This document shows, piece by piece, positions 7,778 to 15,241 of a stretch of DNA of 35,462 nt; position 1 is the first letter of the stretch, and every line of letters starts with the position of its first letter. Position numbers and translations under genes: made by a program. The notes under the pieces were generated by a model, which saw nothing but the letters and a program-made list of their open reading frames with translations, did no database searches and had not been told where the DNA came from. Source of the DNA: RGIG8775 sp045660295 (lineage in GTDB: Bacteria > Bacillota > Clostridia > Oscillospirales > CAG-272); the NCBI GenBank assembly GCA_045660295.1, contig JAZRDN010000058.1:1-35462 (forward strand). The letters run 5' to 3'.

Positions 7778-7803
7778 AAAAGGACCGCTTTCGCGGTCCT
7801 TTT
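7778..7803 (-). terminator. Terminator of the cpsB-cpsC-cpsD operon
   Basis: An 11-bp stem (AAAAGGACCGC 7778-7788, GCGGTCCTTTT 7793-7803) with a 4-base loop lies just after the CpsD stop. Both ends carry A/T runs, so it could also act on the plus strand. Confidence 0.85.
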
Positions 7804-7805
7804 TG

Positions 7806-8516
7806 TCAATCATTATTCTTTCCGTACTTTCCGTACTTTCCGTACTTTCCGTAATATCCGTTATAATAACTGCCGTAGCGCACGCCTTTTTTCAGACGCT
7901 TATTGATAACCGCACCGATTATATGCGCGCCGCTCTTTTCAAGCTGAAGCTTTACCTTTCTCGCAAGCTCGCTCTTTATTCTTCCCTCCGGAATGACAAG
8001 AATAGCACTGTCACACACGCTGGAAACCACCGCGGCGTCAACCACCACACCGAGAGGCGGAGTATCAAGGATCACGTAATCGTAAGCACCAGTCTGGACC
8101 TCAACAAAATTTTTAAGAGCCGACGAGCTGAGAAGCTCCGCTGGGTTTGCGGGATACTGCCCCGAGAAGATTATATCAAGTCCTTTATACTGGGTGGAGA
8201 ACTTAACGTCCTCAATAGACGCCTGACCGCTGAGAAATTCGCTGAAGCCGACTACACCAACCTCATCGGAAAATTTATTGAGCATTACCGATTTTCTCAA
8301 ATCGGCATCAACCACAAGAACACGCTTGCCTGCCTCTGCCAACGCTATTCCAAGGCCTACGGAAATAGTCGATTTTCCGTCTCCCGGGAGACAGCTTGTA
8401 ACAACGATAGCATGAACGTCGGGTCCGCAGAACTGAACGTTCGCGCGCAACGACTTAAATGCCTCACCCGTGTGGCGGAATTCGTTCTCATCTATATTCA
8501 ACGTAATATTTTTCAT
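7806..8516 (-). CDS. CpsD/CapB-type bacterial tyrosine kinase (cytoplasmic half)
   Basis: This 236-residue BY-kinase autophosphorylates on C-terminal tyrosines and controls export of surface polysaccharide with its membrane partner. Walker A is SCLPGDGKST (residues 41-50), Walker A' is VLVVDADLRK (about 66-75) and Walker B is YVILDTPP. The tail is a tyrosine cluster, YGSYYNGYY followed by four YGK units. The start is the ATG at 8516, since GGAGGGG lies seven bases upstream; an earlier in-frame ATG overlaps the previous gene. The CpsC-like protein encoded just upstream supplies the activating membrane segment. It is the last gene before a strong terminator. Confidence 0.93.
   Translation of the reverse strand: MKNITLNIDENEFRHTGEAFKSLRANVQFCGPDVHAIVVTSCLPGDGKSTISVGLGIALAEAGKRVLVVDADLRKSVMLNKFSDEVGVVGFSEFLSGQASIEDVKFSTQYKGLDIIFSGQYPANPAELLSSSALKNFVEVQTGAYDYVILDTPPLGVVVDAAVVSSVCDSAILVIPEGRIKSELARKVKLQLEKSGAHIIGAVINKRLKKGVRYGSYYNGYYGKYGKYGKYGKNND
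7818..7853 (-). repeat. Four tandem 9-bp repeats in cpsD tail
   Basis: Four perfect copies of CTTTCCGTA (plus strand) encode four consecutive Tyr-Gly-Lys units at the C-terminus of the kinase. The 9-bp unit keeps frame, so copy number can change without breaking the protein. Confidence 0.95.
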
Positions 8517-8533
8517 CTTATTCCCCTCCGCAA

Positions 8534-9259
8534 TCACAGCTTTTTAAACTTACGCTTGGACTTCTTATCCTCGCAGTATGGGATAACGCCCAAAACGCTC
8601 AATCCAAGCTTGCTTTCCACATCGGCAAAATCATCTATCTTGTCATCATGAATCGAAACAAGCATGAACACCGCAAACACTATAATGGCCGCCGCGAGAC
8701 CCACAACGATCGCGATCTCACCTCTTACTGAGTTTGACGGATACTTGCTAAACGTTCCCTCGTCAATAACCTCTGCGGTAGCAAACTCGATATATTTCTC
8801 TATCTGAGCCGCGCCAATAGTACAAAGCAAGTCAACAATAGCCTTTGAAAGCGACGGATTGCCGGTAGTTACAGCCACCTCAAGCACGTGAGAATCGGGA
8901 TAGTTGGAAATTGCTATCATGCTCTTAAGTTTGCTGTAGTTTATGCCGTAATTCTCCAAAGAAAGCTCGTCTATAATACGGTCAAGAACCGAACGGCTGG
9001 TCATAAGAAGCTCACAGTCGTTTACCGCGGTTATTGTCAGCGAATAATAGTACGCGCTTGACGAAGCCGAAAGATTATCCTCGGGATTCATTACCATGAT
9101 AGTAGACTTTGACGTATACTGCTCGATATAATTAGCGGCAAGATACGCATACGTAGACGCTGCCACGATAACTGCCACGAGGACGATTATCCACAGGCGC
9201 TTAATAAAAACGCGCAATATATCGCCAAGGCTTACAGATATCTCATTTGTGTTGTTCAT
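8534..9259 (-). CDS. CpsC/Wzz-type chain-length and kinase-activating membrane protein
   Basis: This 241-residue polysaccharide co-polymerase sets chain length and activates the tyrosine kinase next to it. It has two membrane segments: LWIIVLVAVIVAASTYAYLA at about residues 22-42, and VVGLAAAIIVFAVFMLVSIH near 185-204. The extracytoplasmic part lies between them. The cytoplasmic tail ends ESKLGLSVLGVIPY...KSKRKFKKL, where Gram-positive CpsC proteins contact CpsD. The start at 9259 has AGGAG seven bases upstream. The gene lies between the phosphatase and kinase genes in one operon. Confidence 0.92.
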   Translation of the reverse strand: MNNTNEISVSLGDILRVFIKRLWIIVLVAVIVAASTYAYLAANYIEQYTSKSTIMVMNPEDNLSASSSAYYYSLTITAVNDCELLMTSRSVLDRIIDELSLENYGINYSKLKSMIAISNYPDSHVLEVAVTTGNPSLSKAIVDLLCTIGAAQIEKYIEFATAEVIDEGTFSKYPSNSVRGEIAIVVGLAAAIIVFAVFMLVSIHDDKIDDFADVESKLGLSVLGVIPYCEDKKSKRKFKKL

Positions 9260-9293
9260 GTCAATACTCCTAACATTTCAAATCGTTTTTATA

Positions 9294-10022
9294 TCACAAT
9301 CTTTGGTTGCAAATTATTTTTTTTGGAGCTGTATTAAACAAATACTCGGCATAATCACTGCCAAACTTTGATATTACAAGCTTCACGGCATTTTTCAACT
9401 CCGGAGTACGCGCGGTAACCCCGTGCGCATCAGACGCGATAACATCCACAAGCCCCTCGGAAAGCAACTTGAGACACACGCGTCGGCGCTTTGAGAAAAA
9501 GCCGAGAAAAAGCGATCCCGCGTTAATCTGTATGACCGCCCCCTCCTCACACATTCGCTGTATCAGGTCTGTCTTACCGTACAGGCAGGAATATCTCTCC
9601 ACGTGAGCAACCACAGGAATATATCCGCTGTTAAGAATGCGCTCCACTCCGCTTGCGATGCTCTTTGCGTCAAGCGTGGCAAGGAAGTCGGTAAGAACGT
9701 ATCTTGACTCTGCCAAGGTAAAAACCTTTTTTTGTTTTATGGAGTCGATACAATCATAGTGATATATCATCTCCGAGCCAAGTGAAAGTCCCATGTCGGG
9801 ATATTGCTCCCCGCAATATTCCCTCGCTTTTGCAAAACGATCCTCTATCTGCTCGGGCGAGCAGTCGCCCTTCTCCAAATTAAAATAATGCGGAGTAAAG
9901 CAGATGTGTCTGACACCGCTATCGTAAGACATGTCTATCATACTGCACATAGTCTCAAAGCTATCGGCGCCGTCGTCAAGATCAAAAAGTGAATGATTGT
10001 GCAGATCTATAATTTCAAACAT
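9294..10022 (-). CDS. CpsB/YwqE-type PHP-domain tyrosine phosphatase
   Basis: This 242-residue metal-dependent phosphatase removes phosphate from the BY-kinase. PHP motifs are visible in order: DLHNHSLFDLDDGA at residues 6-19, CFTPHYF, GSEMIYH, VAHVERYS and ASDAHG, which together provide the His/Asp metal ligands. The start at 10022 has an AGGA site about ten bases upstream. It is the first gene of the phosphatase, co-polymerase and kinase operon and has a consensus promoter in front. No glycosyltransferase or flippase genes follow, so the polymer it helps control must be encoded elsewhere. Confidence 0.92.
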   Translation of the reverse strand: MFEIIDLHNHSLFDLDDGADSFETMCSMIDMSYDSGVRHICFTPHYFNLEKGDCSPEQIEDRFAKAREYCGEQYPDMGLSLGSEMIYHYDCIDSIKQKKVFTLAESRYVLTDFLATLDAKSIASGVERILNSGYIPVVAHVERYSCLYGKTDLIQRMCEEGAVIQINAGSLFLGFFSKRRRVCLKLLSEGLVDVIASDAHGVTARTPELKNAVKLVISKFGSDYAEYLFNTAPKKIICNQRL

Positions 10023-10073
10023 ACTATCACTTTTCCTCTATATAATATCTCAATACATCATATATCTTTGAAT

Positions 10074-10102
10074 ATTATACCACATATTTTTTGCGTTGTC
10101 AA
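10074..10102 (-). promoter_or_regulatory. Consensus sigma-A promoter of the EPS regulatory operon
   Basis: TTGACA (10097-10102), a 17-base spacer and TATAAT (10074-10079) on the minus strand. Both boxes are perfect matches, so basal transcription should be strong. Confidence 0.9.
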
Positions 10103-10120
10103 GCAGTATAGCGATTAATC

Positions 10121-10951
10121 TTACTCCAAATCTCGCTGTTTCGACATTTCAACGACCGAGAGCATAGTACCTCTCACGCCTCTCATTCGACGGTGGGAAT
10201 AATATTTATCCTCAAGGCAGTACGTACATTCGTCCGAAACGTCGATGTTTTTTGTGGGAACTCCGCAATTCACAAGAATTTGAAAATTCATACATCTTAT
10301 ATCCGCAAAAAGCCTTTCTCCGCGTCGGACAACGAATTTTTCGGCAAAGTGCCGTCCTCTCGCCTTTTCCACGGCTTCGGGGAACTCCTCTCCCACCTCA
10401 AAGCAGCAAGGACCTATGCAAGGACCTATGGCGGCGTGTATCCGACACGCCTGCGCGCCCTTATCTATCAAAGCTTTAACGCCGTTCTCGGCTATTCCGG
10501 CAACTGTTCCGCGCCAGCCCGCGTGAAGCGCCGAAACGGCAATTATCCTGCCGTTTTCATCCGCGGCTTCAAGTATTATCGGAACGCAATCGGCGGTTTT
10601 CACCCCCAAGGTCACGCCCGACTCTGTGGTTACATATCCGTCGCACTCACCGCAGGGATTTTTGAAATATCCTCTGCCTCGGTCAGCTTTTCCCACCTCA
10701 ATAATATTCGCCGAGTGTATCTGCGGAAGACTTATCACGCTTTCCTTATCAAAGCCCACCGCATCGGCAAATCGCGATAGATTATCAAGCACAACACTGT
10801 CGTCCTCCCCTCGCCCAAAGGCAAGGTTTAGCGCCGACGTATGCGTTTCCCTGCTCACGCCGCCAATTCTCGTGGCAAAGGCGTGGCGTGAACGAATAAT
10901 ATCCGACCTGACGTAAACAACCGAATTTGACGCAACTACCGTTTCAAACAA
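10121..10951 (-). CDS. pgeF: Peptidoglycan editing factor / purine nucleoside phosphorylase (YfiH/YlmD family)
   Basis: This 276-residue protein belongs to the multicopper-oxidase-like YfiH/YlmD/LACC1 family, whose members have been shown to act as purine nucleoside phosphorylases and to prevent misincorporation into peptidoglycan precursors. Family motifs are LPQIHSANI, KTADCVPI, SALHAGWRGT, IGPCIGPCCFEVG and CTYC...YYSHRR. The start is taken as TTG at 10951, because GAGGTGA lies five bases upstream. A longer frame opening at 10996 would begin inside the serA terminator. In Bacilli the homologue ylmD sits beside ylmE; here ylmE (yggS) is about 15 kb away. Confidence 0.87.
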   Translation of the reverse strand: MFETVVASNSVVYVRSDIIRSRHAFATRIGGVSRETHTSALNLAFGRGEDDSVVLDNLSRFADAVGFDKESVISLPQIHSANIIEVGKADRGRGYFKNPCGECDGYVTTESGVTLGVKTADCVPIILEAADENGRIIAVSALHAGWRGTVAGIAENGVKALIDKGAQACRIHAAIGPCIGPCCFEVGEEFPEAVEKARGRHFAEKFVVRRGERLFADIRCMNFQILVNCGVPTKNIDVSDECTYCLEDKYYSHRRMRGVRGTMLSVVEMSKQRDLE

Positions 10952-10966
10952 TACTCTCACCTCACT

Positions 10967-10999
10967 AAAAATCGTGCAGGGCGCTTGGCTCTGCACGAT
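10967..10999 (-). terminator. Terminator of serC-serA
   Basis: A 9-bp stem (ATCGTGCAG 10971-10979, CTGCACGAT 10991-10999) with an 11-base loop is followed on the minus strand by five T's. It separates serA from pgeF by only a few bases before the pgeF ribosome binding site. Confidence 0.8.
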
Positions 11000-11018
11000 A
11001 TTTATTTTATGCTTAAGA

Positions 11019-12179
11019 TTACTTTATGACTCTTACCTTATAAACGTCACCGATAGCTTCGATCTTAGCCACAGCCTCAACATTTACGTCACCGGTAATA
11101 TCAAGAACGGTATAAGCGTTATCGCCCTTGGACTTATTGGTAAGGTTTTCGATGTTGATACCCTCGTCAGAAAGAATAGTGGTGATCTGAGAAAGGATAG
11201 CAGGAACGTTAGCGTGAAGCACGCAAACGCGTGTTCCCGTAGTCATGGGCATATCCACCGCGGGGAAGTTTACGCTATTCTTGATGTTACCGTATCTGAG
11301 GTAATTGTCAAGCTCAATAGCCGCCATAACCGCGCAGTTATCCTCGGACTCCTCTGTGGAAGCACCAAGGTGAGGAATAGCAACCACTCCGTTTACACCG
11401 AGTATCTCCTCTGTGGGGAAGTCGGTAACGTAAGCAGAAACCTTGCCGCTCTCAAGAGCCGCCTTAAGGTCAGCCGCGTTAACCAGGTCAGCGCGCGAAA
11501 GGTTGATGATCTTTACGCCGTCCTTCATCATAGCGATGGACTCAGCGTTTATCATATTCTTTGTTGTGGGAGTTGCGGGAACGTGAAGCGTGATGTAGTC
11601 AGCGGTCTTGTAGATATCCTCATACGTAGCCGCCTGTGTTACGTGGTGGTTAAGGTGCCATGCGCCGTCAACGCTGATGTAGGGGTCACAGCCAACGACC
11701 TGCATCTTAAGGTGAGTCGCGATGCCCGCAACCATACCGCCGATTGCGCCAAGACCGATAACGCCGAGGGTCTTGCCCGCGATCTCGCAGCCCGCGAACT
11801 GGGACTTGCCTGCCTCAACAGCCTTAGCGACTCCCTCTGTACCCTGAAGTGACTCAGCCCACTTTACACCGCCAACGATGTTACGCGAAGCGAGAAGGAG
11901 CGCACAGATAGCAAGCTCCTTAACGCCGTTAGCGTTAGCGCCGGGGGTATTGAAAACTACGATACCCTCTTTGGTGCATCTGTCGATCGGGATATTGTTT
12001 ACGCCCGCGCCCGCGCGTGCGATAGCCTTAAGCTCCTTACCGAACTCCATATCGTGCATTGCCGCGGAGCGAACCATTATCGCGTCGGGAGTCTGAACGT
12101 CAGCGCCGACTGTGTATACGCTCTTGTCGAGCTTATCTGTGCCGACAGCCGCGATTTTATTAAGAAGTTGAATATTCAT
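11019..12179 (-). CDS. serA: D-3-phosphoglycerate dehydrogenase
   Basis: This 386-residue enzyme carries out the first step of serine synthesis, oxidising 3-phosphoglycerate with NAD. The substrate domain comes first, with IARAGAGVNNIPID at about residue 52. The Rossmann motif is GVIGLGAIGG. The catalytic Arg is in INLSRADLVN and the His is in IPHLGASTEESEDN. The last 70 residues (RVCVLHANVPAILSQITTILSDEG) are an ACT domain, usually the site of serine feedback. It is the short ACT-type SerA without the intervening ASB domain. It follows serC by 24 bases in the same operon and ends in its own terminator. Confidence 0.96.
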   Translation of the reverse strand: MNIQLLNKIAAVGTDKLDKSVYTVGADVQTPDAIMVRSAAMHDMEFGKELKAIARAGAGVNNIPIDRCTKEGIVVFNTPGANANGVKELAICALLLASRNIVGGVKWAESLQGTEGVAKAVEAGKSQFAGCEIAGKTLGVIGLGAIGGMVAGIATHLKMQVVGCDPYISVDGAWHLNHHVTQAATYEDIYKTADYITLHVPATPTTKNMINAESIAMMKDGVKIINLSRADLVNAADLKAALESGKVSAYVTDFPTEEILGVNGVVAIPHLGASTEESEDNCAVMAAIELDNYLRYGNIKNSVNFPAVDMPMTTGTRVCVLHANVPAILSQITTILSDEGINIENLTNKSKGDNAYTVLDITGDVNVEAVAKIEAIGDVYKVRVIK

Positions 12180-12203
12180 AACTTTCCTCTTTCAATTATT
12201 CGA

Positions 12204-13292
12204 TTATTTCTTGGGATTATTCTTTGCGAATTCCTTCATGAATTCAACGAGCTTCTCAACGCCCTCGTAAGGCATAGCGTTATAAATGGAAGCTCTCATT
12301 CCGCCTACCGAGCGGTGACCCTTAAGGTTCTTGAGTCCTGCCTTAGCAGCCTCGCTCGCGAACTTCTTGTCAAGGTCAGCGTCTCCTGTTACGAAGGTCA
12401 CGTTCATCATGGAACGGCTATTCTTCTTAACGGGAGCAACGTAGTAGCCCTGACCGTCGAGATAATCGTAAAGAAGGTTAGCCTTCTTCTCGTTCATCTC
12501 CTTCATTTTCTCAAGACCGCCGATAGACTCGATCCACTCGTAAACGAGACCCGCAACGTAGATAGCGTAGCAAGGGGGAGTATTGTACATAGAGTCATTT
12601 TCAGCCATGAGCTGCCAATCGAGCATAGAGGGTGTGCAATCAAGAACGTCGCCAAGAAGGTCCTCACGAACGATAACGAGAGTTACGCCTGCGGGAGCCA
12701 TATTCTTCTGCGCGCCCGCGTAGATAACGCCGAACTTGGAAACGTCAACAGGCTCGGAAATAATGCAGGAGGACATATCGGCAACAAGCGGAATATCGCC
12801 TGTGTCGGGAATATAGTCAAACTTTGTGCCGTAGATAGTATTGTTGAAGCACATATGTACGTAGGATGCGTCGGGACGGATCATATCCTTTGTAACAACG
12901 GGAACGTGGTCAAAGTTATCGTCCTTTGTTGTAGCTACGCAAACAACGTCACCGTACTTCTGGGCTTCCTTGAAGGCCTTGCCCGAGAACTGACCGGAAA
13001 CGATATAGTCAGCCTTACCGGTCTTCTTGATAAGGTTCATGGGAACGCACGCGAACTGTGTGGACGCGCCGCCCTGCATAAAGAGAACCTTATAGTTGTC
13101 GGGAATCTGCATGATCTTGCGAAGGTCTGCCTCTGCCTTCTGAATGATTGCTTCATAATCCGGAGATCGGTGGGACATCTCCATCACTGACATTCCGGAC
13201 TCTCCGTAGCAAACCAGTTCGGATGCTGCTTTTTCGAGTACCGGTAAAGGAAGCATGGACGGGCCTGCCGAAAAATTGAAAACTCTGTTCAT
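12204..13292 (-). CDS. serC: Phosphoserine aminotransferase
   Basis: This 362-residue PLP enzyme converts 3-phosphohydroxypyruvate and glutamate to phosphoserine. It starts VFNFSAGPSMLP and has FMQGGASTQFA (cofactor phosphate contact), the PLP Lys in YAGAQKNMAPAGV, and the C-terminal GHRSVGGMRASIYNAMP that binds the substrate. The start has TTGGAGG upstream. serC and serA form a two-gene operon from the promoter at 13342-13370. A phosphoserine phosphatase gene is not in the window; a HAD enzyme at 19211-20026 is of the Cof type and is not an obvious candidate. Confidence 0.97.
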   Translation of the reverse strand: MNRVFNFSAGPSMLPLPVLEKAASELVCYGESGMSVMEMSHRSPDYEAIIQKAEADLRKIMQIPDNYKVLFMQGGASTQFACVPMNLIKKTGKADYIVSGQFSGKAFKEAQKYGDVVCVATTKDDNFDHVPVVTKDMIRPDASYVHMCFNNTIYGTKFDYIPDTGDIPLVADMSSCIISEPVDVSKFGVIYAGAQKNMAPAGVTLVIVREDLLGDVLDCTPSMLDWQLMAENDSMYNTPPCYAIYVAGLVYEWIESIGGLEKMKEMNEKKANLLYDYLDGQGYYVAPVKKNSRSMMNVTFVTGDADLDKKFASEAAKAGLKNLKGHRSVGGMRASIYNAMPYEGVEKLVEFMKEFAKNNPKK

Positions 13293-13341
13293 AATGAACC
13301 TCCAAAATAATGAAACTATCGTAAAAAAAAACGATTAATTT

Positions 13342-13370
13342 ATTATATAACAAAACAAAAAAATCGTCAA
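13342..13370 (-). promoter_or_regulatory. Sigma-A promoter of serC-serA
   Basis: TTGACG (13365-13370), a 17-base spacer and TATAAT (13342-13347) on the minus strand. The leader between it and serC contains a small hairpin (ATCGT, eight T's, ACGAT) of unknown meaning. Confidence 0.85.
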
Positions 13371-13388
13371 GAGATTTGATAAAAAAAC

Positions 13389-13421
13389 AGCACCTTTACA
13401 AAAACAATCTGCAAAAGTGCT
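13389..13421 (-). terminator. Terminator of the ThyX-like gene
   Basis: A 12-bp stem with two G-U pairs (13389-13400 with 13410-13421) is followed by seven T's on the minus strand. It lies after the gene ending at 13465 and just before the serC promoter. Confidence 0.75.
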
Positions 13422-13464
13422 ATTTTTGGATTTATTTACCCGTATTTTTTGGGCATTTTGACGA

Positions 13465-14088
13465 TTAATCTTTGATGAGAATAAATTCCTTTGCGTAAGG
13501 CAGGCTCTCGATCCAATCGCAATAAGTATGCCACTCGGCGAGCTTATGGCTCTTGCGGGCGTAGTACATATTTATGAGATTTTCATAGTTCATCGTCACG
13601 GTTCTCATCTGGTTGTAGCTGGACGGCAGAAGCTGTATCATATTGTGCCAGCTCTGTCTGTCGCTCTTATCGGCGTTGAATTTTTCACGCTCGGCTTCAA
13701 GGTACTCGATTATTGTATCAAGCAGCTTAAGACCGCCCTCGTCAAGTCTGTCACAGCTGAAATCCTCACGCTCAAAGGGCTTGGAGTGTATCTTGTGCAT
13801 GGTAGAGGTCGAATTAGCCACCGTGCCCACCTTATAGGTATCAAACTCCTTCCACCAGTAAAGCGGAGCGGTAATATCGACGCTTACGAAGATCTGACGG
13901 ATAAATTTGCGGTGGTCTCCGCCCGCGTGGCAAAGGCGGCTTCCGAATTCAAGGTCGGCGGGTCCGTAGACGTAGTTACCGTCCTCGTCGTAGTAGCTAT
14001 CGCTTTTAGCCCAGCTGTTCATGGGGTTTCTCGCCCCTCTTATGGCGTTGTCGAGATTCATTACCGACGTTCTTTCTATCTTTATCAT
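13465..14088 (-). CDS. Conserved protein, distantly ThyX-like
   Basis: This is a 207-residue protein. The segment EFGSRLCHAGGDHRKFIRQIFVSVDITAPLYWWKEFDTYKVGTVANSTSTMHKI belongs to a conserved family found in Firmicutes and their phages (from memory). The layout of a strand, WWKEFDTYK and then a Ser/Thr-rich turn recalls the FAD- and dUMP-binding region of flavin-dependent thymidylate synthase, but the RHRxxS signature is not present. The link to ThyX is an inference. The start has GGAGG six bases upstream. It is a single-gene transcript with its own promoter and terminator, next to serine (one-carbon) synthesis. Confidence 0.6.
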   Translation of the reverse strand: MIKIERTSVMNLDNAIRGARNPMNSWAKSDSYYDEDGNYVYGPADLEFGSRLCHAGGDHRKFIRQIFVSVDITAPLYWWKEFDTYKVGTVANSTSTMHKIHSKPFEREDFSCDRLDEGGLKLLDTIIEYLEAEREKFNADKSDRQSWHNMIQLLPSSYNQMRTVTMNYENLINMYYARKSHKLAEWHTYCDWIESLPYAKEFILIKD

Positions 14089-14125
14089 TTCAGACCTCCA
14101 TGTAACATTTTATAGCTTCCCCATT

Positions 14126-14154
14126 ATTGTACCATAAAAAAATTTTTTTTGCAA
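14126..14154 (-). promoter_or_regulatory. Sigma-A promoter of the ThyX-like gene
   Basis: TTGCAA (14149-14154), a 17-base spacer and TACAAT (14126-14131) on the minus strand, about 40 bases before the start codon. Confidence 0.72.
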
Positions 14155-14183
14155 CAGATTTTGTAAATTTTACTCCCACGTGA

Positions 14184-14212
14184 TTGACTTATTATGTACA
14201 AAATGCTATAAT
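14184..14212 (+). promoter_or_regulatory. Sigma-A promoter of the polysaccharide deacetylase gene
   Basis: TTGACT (14184-14189), a 17-base spacer and TATAAT (14207-14212). It lies inside the longest open frame, so translation must start downstream, at 14246. Confidence 0.87.
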
Positions 14213-14245
14213 AAGAAACACATCCCACGAAAGGCAATAATTTTG

Positions 14246-15043
14246 ATGAAAAAAATTTTCAGATACATAGCGCTCATACTGATCTTCGTCACGCTTTTTT
14301 CGCTTATATCCTGCGGCGGCGACATTCCCGTAATGGGCGACACACAACCATCCACCGAGGAGACGCAAGCCCCCGAAACCGAGCCGCCTATTCCAAAAAA
14401 GCGCGTGGCTCTGACCTTTGACGACGGCCCCGCCTACGACAATGATGACTTCCAGAGACTTACATACAAGTTAGTGGACAAGCTCGCCGAATACGGCGGC
14501 GCGGCGACCTTTTTCCTTGTGGGCAACCGCATTAACGGTGCTACGGGTGACTCGATAACCTACGCCGCAGAGCACGGATGCGAAATAGGTATACACGCAT
14601 ACACGCACGACTACGACTTTTCAACCTGTGATTATTCCACTTTTGTCAACGAGCTTGAAAAAACAGAAGCCTTGATAGAAAAATATTCGGGCAAGGAGGT
14701 AACGCTTTTCCGTCCGCCCTACGGCTCTATAACCAAAGAGCGCGCGGTAGATTCGGGATATCCGATAATCCTCTGGAATCTTGACAGTGAGGACTGGCGT
14801 TACAAATCGCGCGCCGATGCCGCCACGGCCGAGGAAAACGTGCGCATCATAGCCGACAAAATTCTCTCGTCGGTAGAGGACGGCGATATAATCCTCATGC
14901 ACGAGATATACCGCAACTCCTACGAGGCGGCGTGCATAGTAATAGACACCCTCTCCGCCGAGGGCTACGAGTTCGTGACCGTCACAGAGCTTATCGGCGA
15001 GGAAAGCCTCAAGGCTGGCGCGACTTATTACAGCGCGGATTAG
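14246..15043 (+). CDS. Lipoprotein polysaccharide deacetylase (NodB/CE4)
   Basis: This 265-residue surface enzyme removes acetyl groups from N-acetylated glycans such as peptidoglycan. The lipoprotein signal MKKIFRYIALILIF...SLISCGG puts the lipidated Cys at residue 23. A Thr/Pro/Glu-rich linker follows, then the NodB domain: TFDDGP (motif 1), HAYTH (metal His pair, motif 2), FRPPYGS (motif 3), NLDSEDW (motif 4) and ILMHE (motif 5). All metal and catalytic residues are present. The start ATG at 14246 lies downstream of the promoter and begins directly with the signal peptide. It converges on the MBOAT/DHHW genes. Confidence 0.93.
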   Translation: MKKIFRYIALILIFVTLFSLISCGGDIPVMGDTQPSTEETQAPETEPPIPKKRVALTFDDGPAYDNDDFQRLTYKLVDKLAEYGGAATFFLVGNRINGATGDSITYAAEHGCEIGIHAYTHDYDFSTCDYSTFVNELEKTEALIEKYSGKEVTLFRPPYGSITKERAVDSGYPIILWNLDSEDWRYKSRADAATAEENVRIIADKILSSVEDGDIILMHEIYRNSYEAACIVIDTLSAEGYEFVTVTELIGEESLKAGATYYSAD

Positions 15044-15056
15044 GCAAGAGAGAATA
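15041..15056 (+). repeat. 16-bp repeat TAGGCAAGAGAGAATA, copy 1
   Basis: It begins with the TAG stop codon of the deacetylase gene. An identical copy is at 21684-21699 (minus strand), and a copy with one mismatch is at 20027-20042 (minus strand). Confidence 0.8.
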
Positions 15057-15060
15057 CGAA

Positions 15061-15087
15061 GCAATATAAGATATTGCAAGTGTTTTT
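15061..15087 (+). terminator. Possible terminator of the deacetylase gene
   Basis: A 7-bp stem (GCAATAT, loop AAG, ATATTGC; 15061-15077) is followed within a few bases by six T's (15082-15087). The stem is A/T rich, so it may be weak. Confidence 0.5.
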
Positions 15088-15176
15088 TCGGAAGCATACA
15101 CCGTTATTTTCCGTACAAAACCTTATGTGTTCGACTCCCTTACGGCTAACCATATGAATTGTTTTTACCTACAAAA

Positions 15177-15195
15177 AGGGCTGAATTTCAGCCCT
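15177..15195. terminator. Hairpin between convergent genes
   Basis: A perfect 8-bp stem AGGGCTGA / TCAGCCCT with loop ATT. It has A's before and few T's after, so on the minus strand it resembles a terminator for the DHHW gene. Confidence 0.6.
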
Positions 15196-15209
15196 CAAAT
15201 TACTGACAA

Positions 15210-15238
15210 AGGCTATCTCTTGTGAGATAGCCTCGTTT
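15210..15238. terminator. Terminator between deacetylase and DHHW genes
   Basis: A perfect 10-bp stem (AGGCTATCTC 15210-15219, GAGATAGCCT 15224-15233) with a 4-base loop, followed by CGTTTT on the plus strand. It should stop plus-strand transcription before it enters the DHHW gene. Confidence 0.78.
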
Positions 15239-15241
15239 TCG

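Noticed and set aside
7818..7853. Tandem repeat as a CRISPR fragment
   Set aside because: The unit is 9 bp without spacers and encodes a Tyr-Gly-Lys tail typical of BY-kinases.
10952..10996. N-terminal extension of pgeF to a GTG at 10996
   Set aside because: It would begin inside the serA terminator hairpin. The TTG at 10951 has GAGGTGA at the proper distance.
10974..13190. Long plus-strand frames opposite serA and serC
   Set aside because: serA and serC are full length with all catalytic residues; the opposite frames have no ribosome binding sites or domains.
15044..15241. tRNA or other RNA gene between the deacetylase and DHHW genes
   Set aside because: The hairpins are simple terminators; no cloverleaf or TTCGAATC-like T-loop is present.
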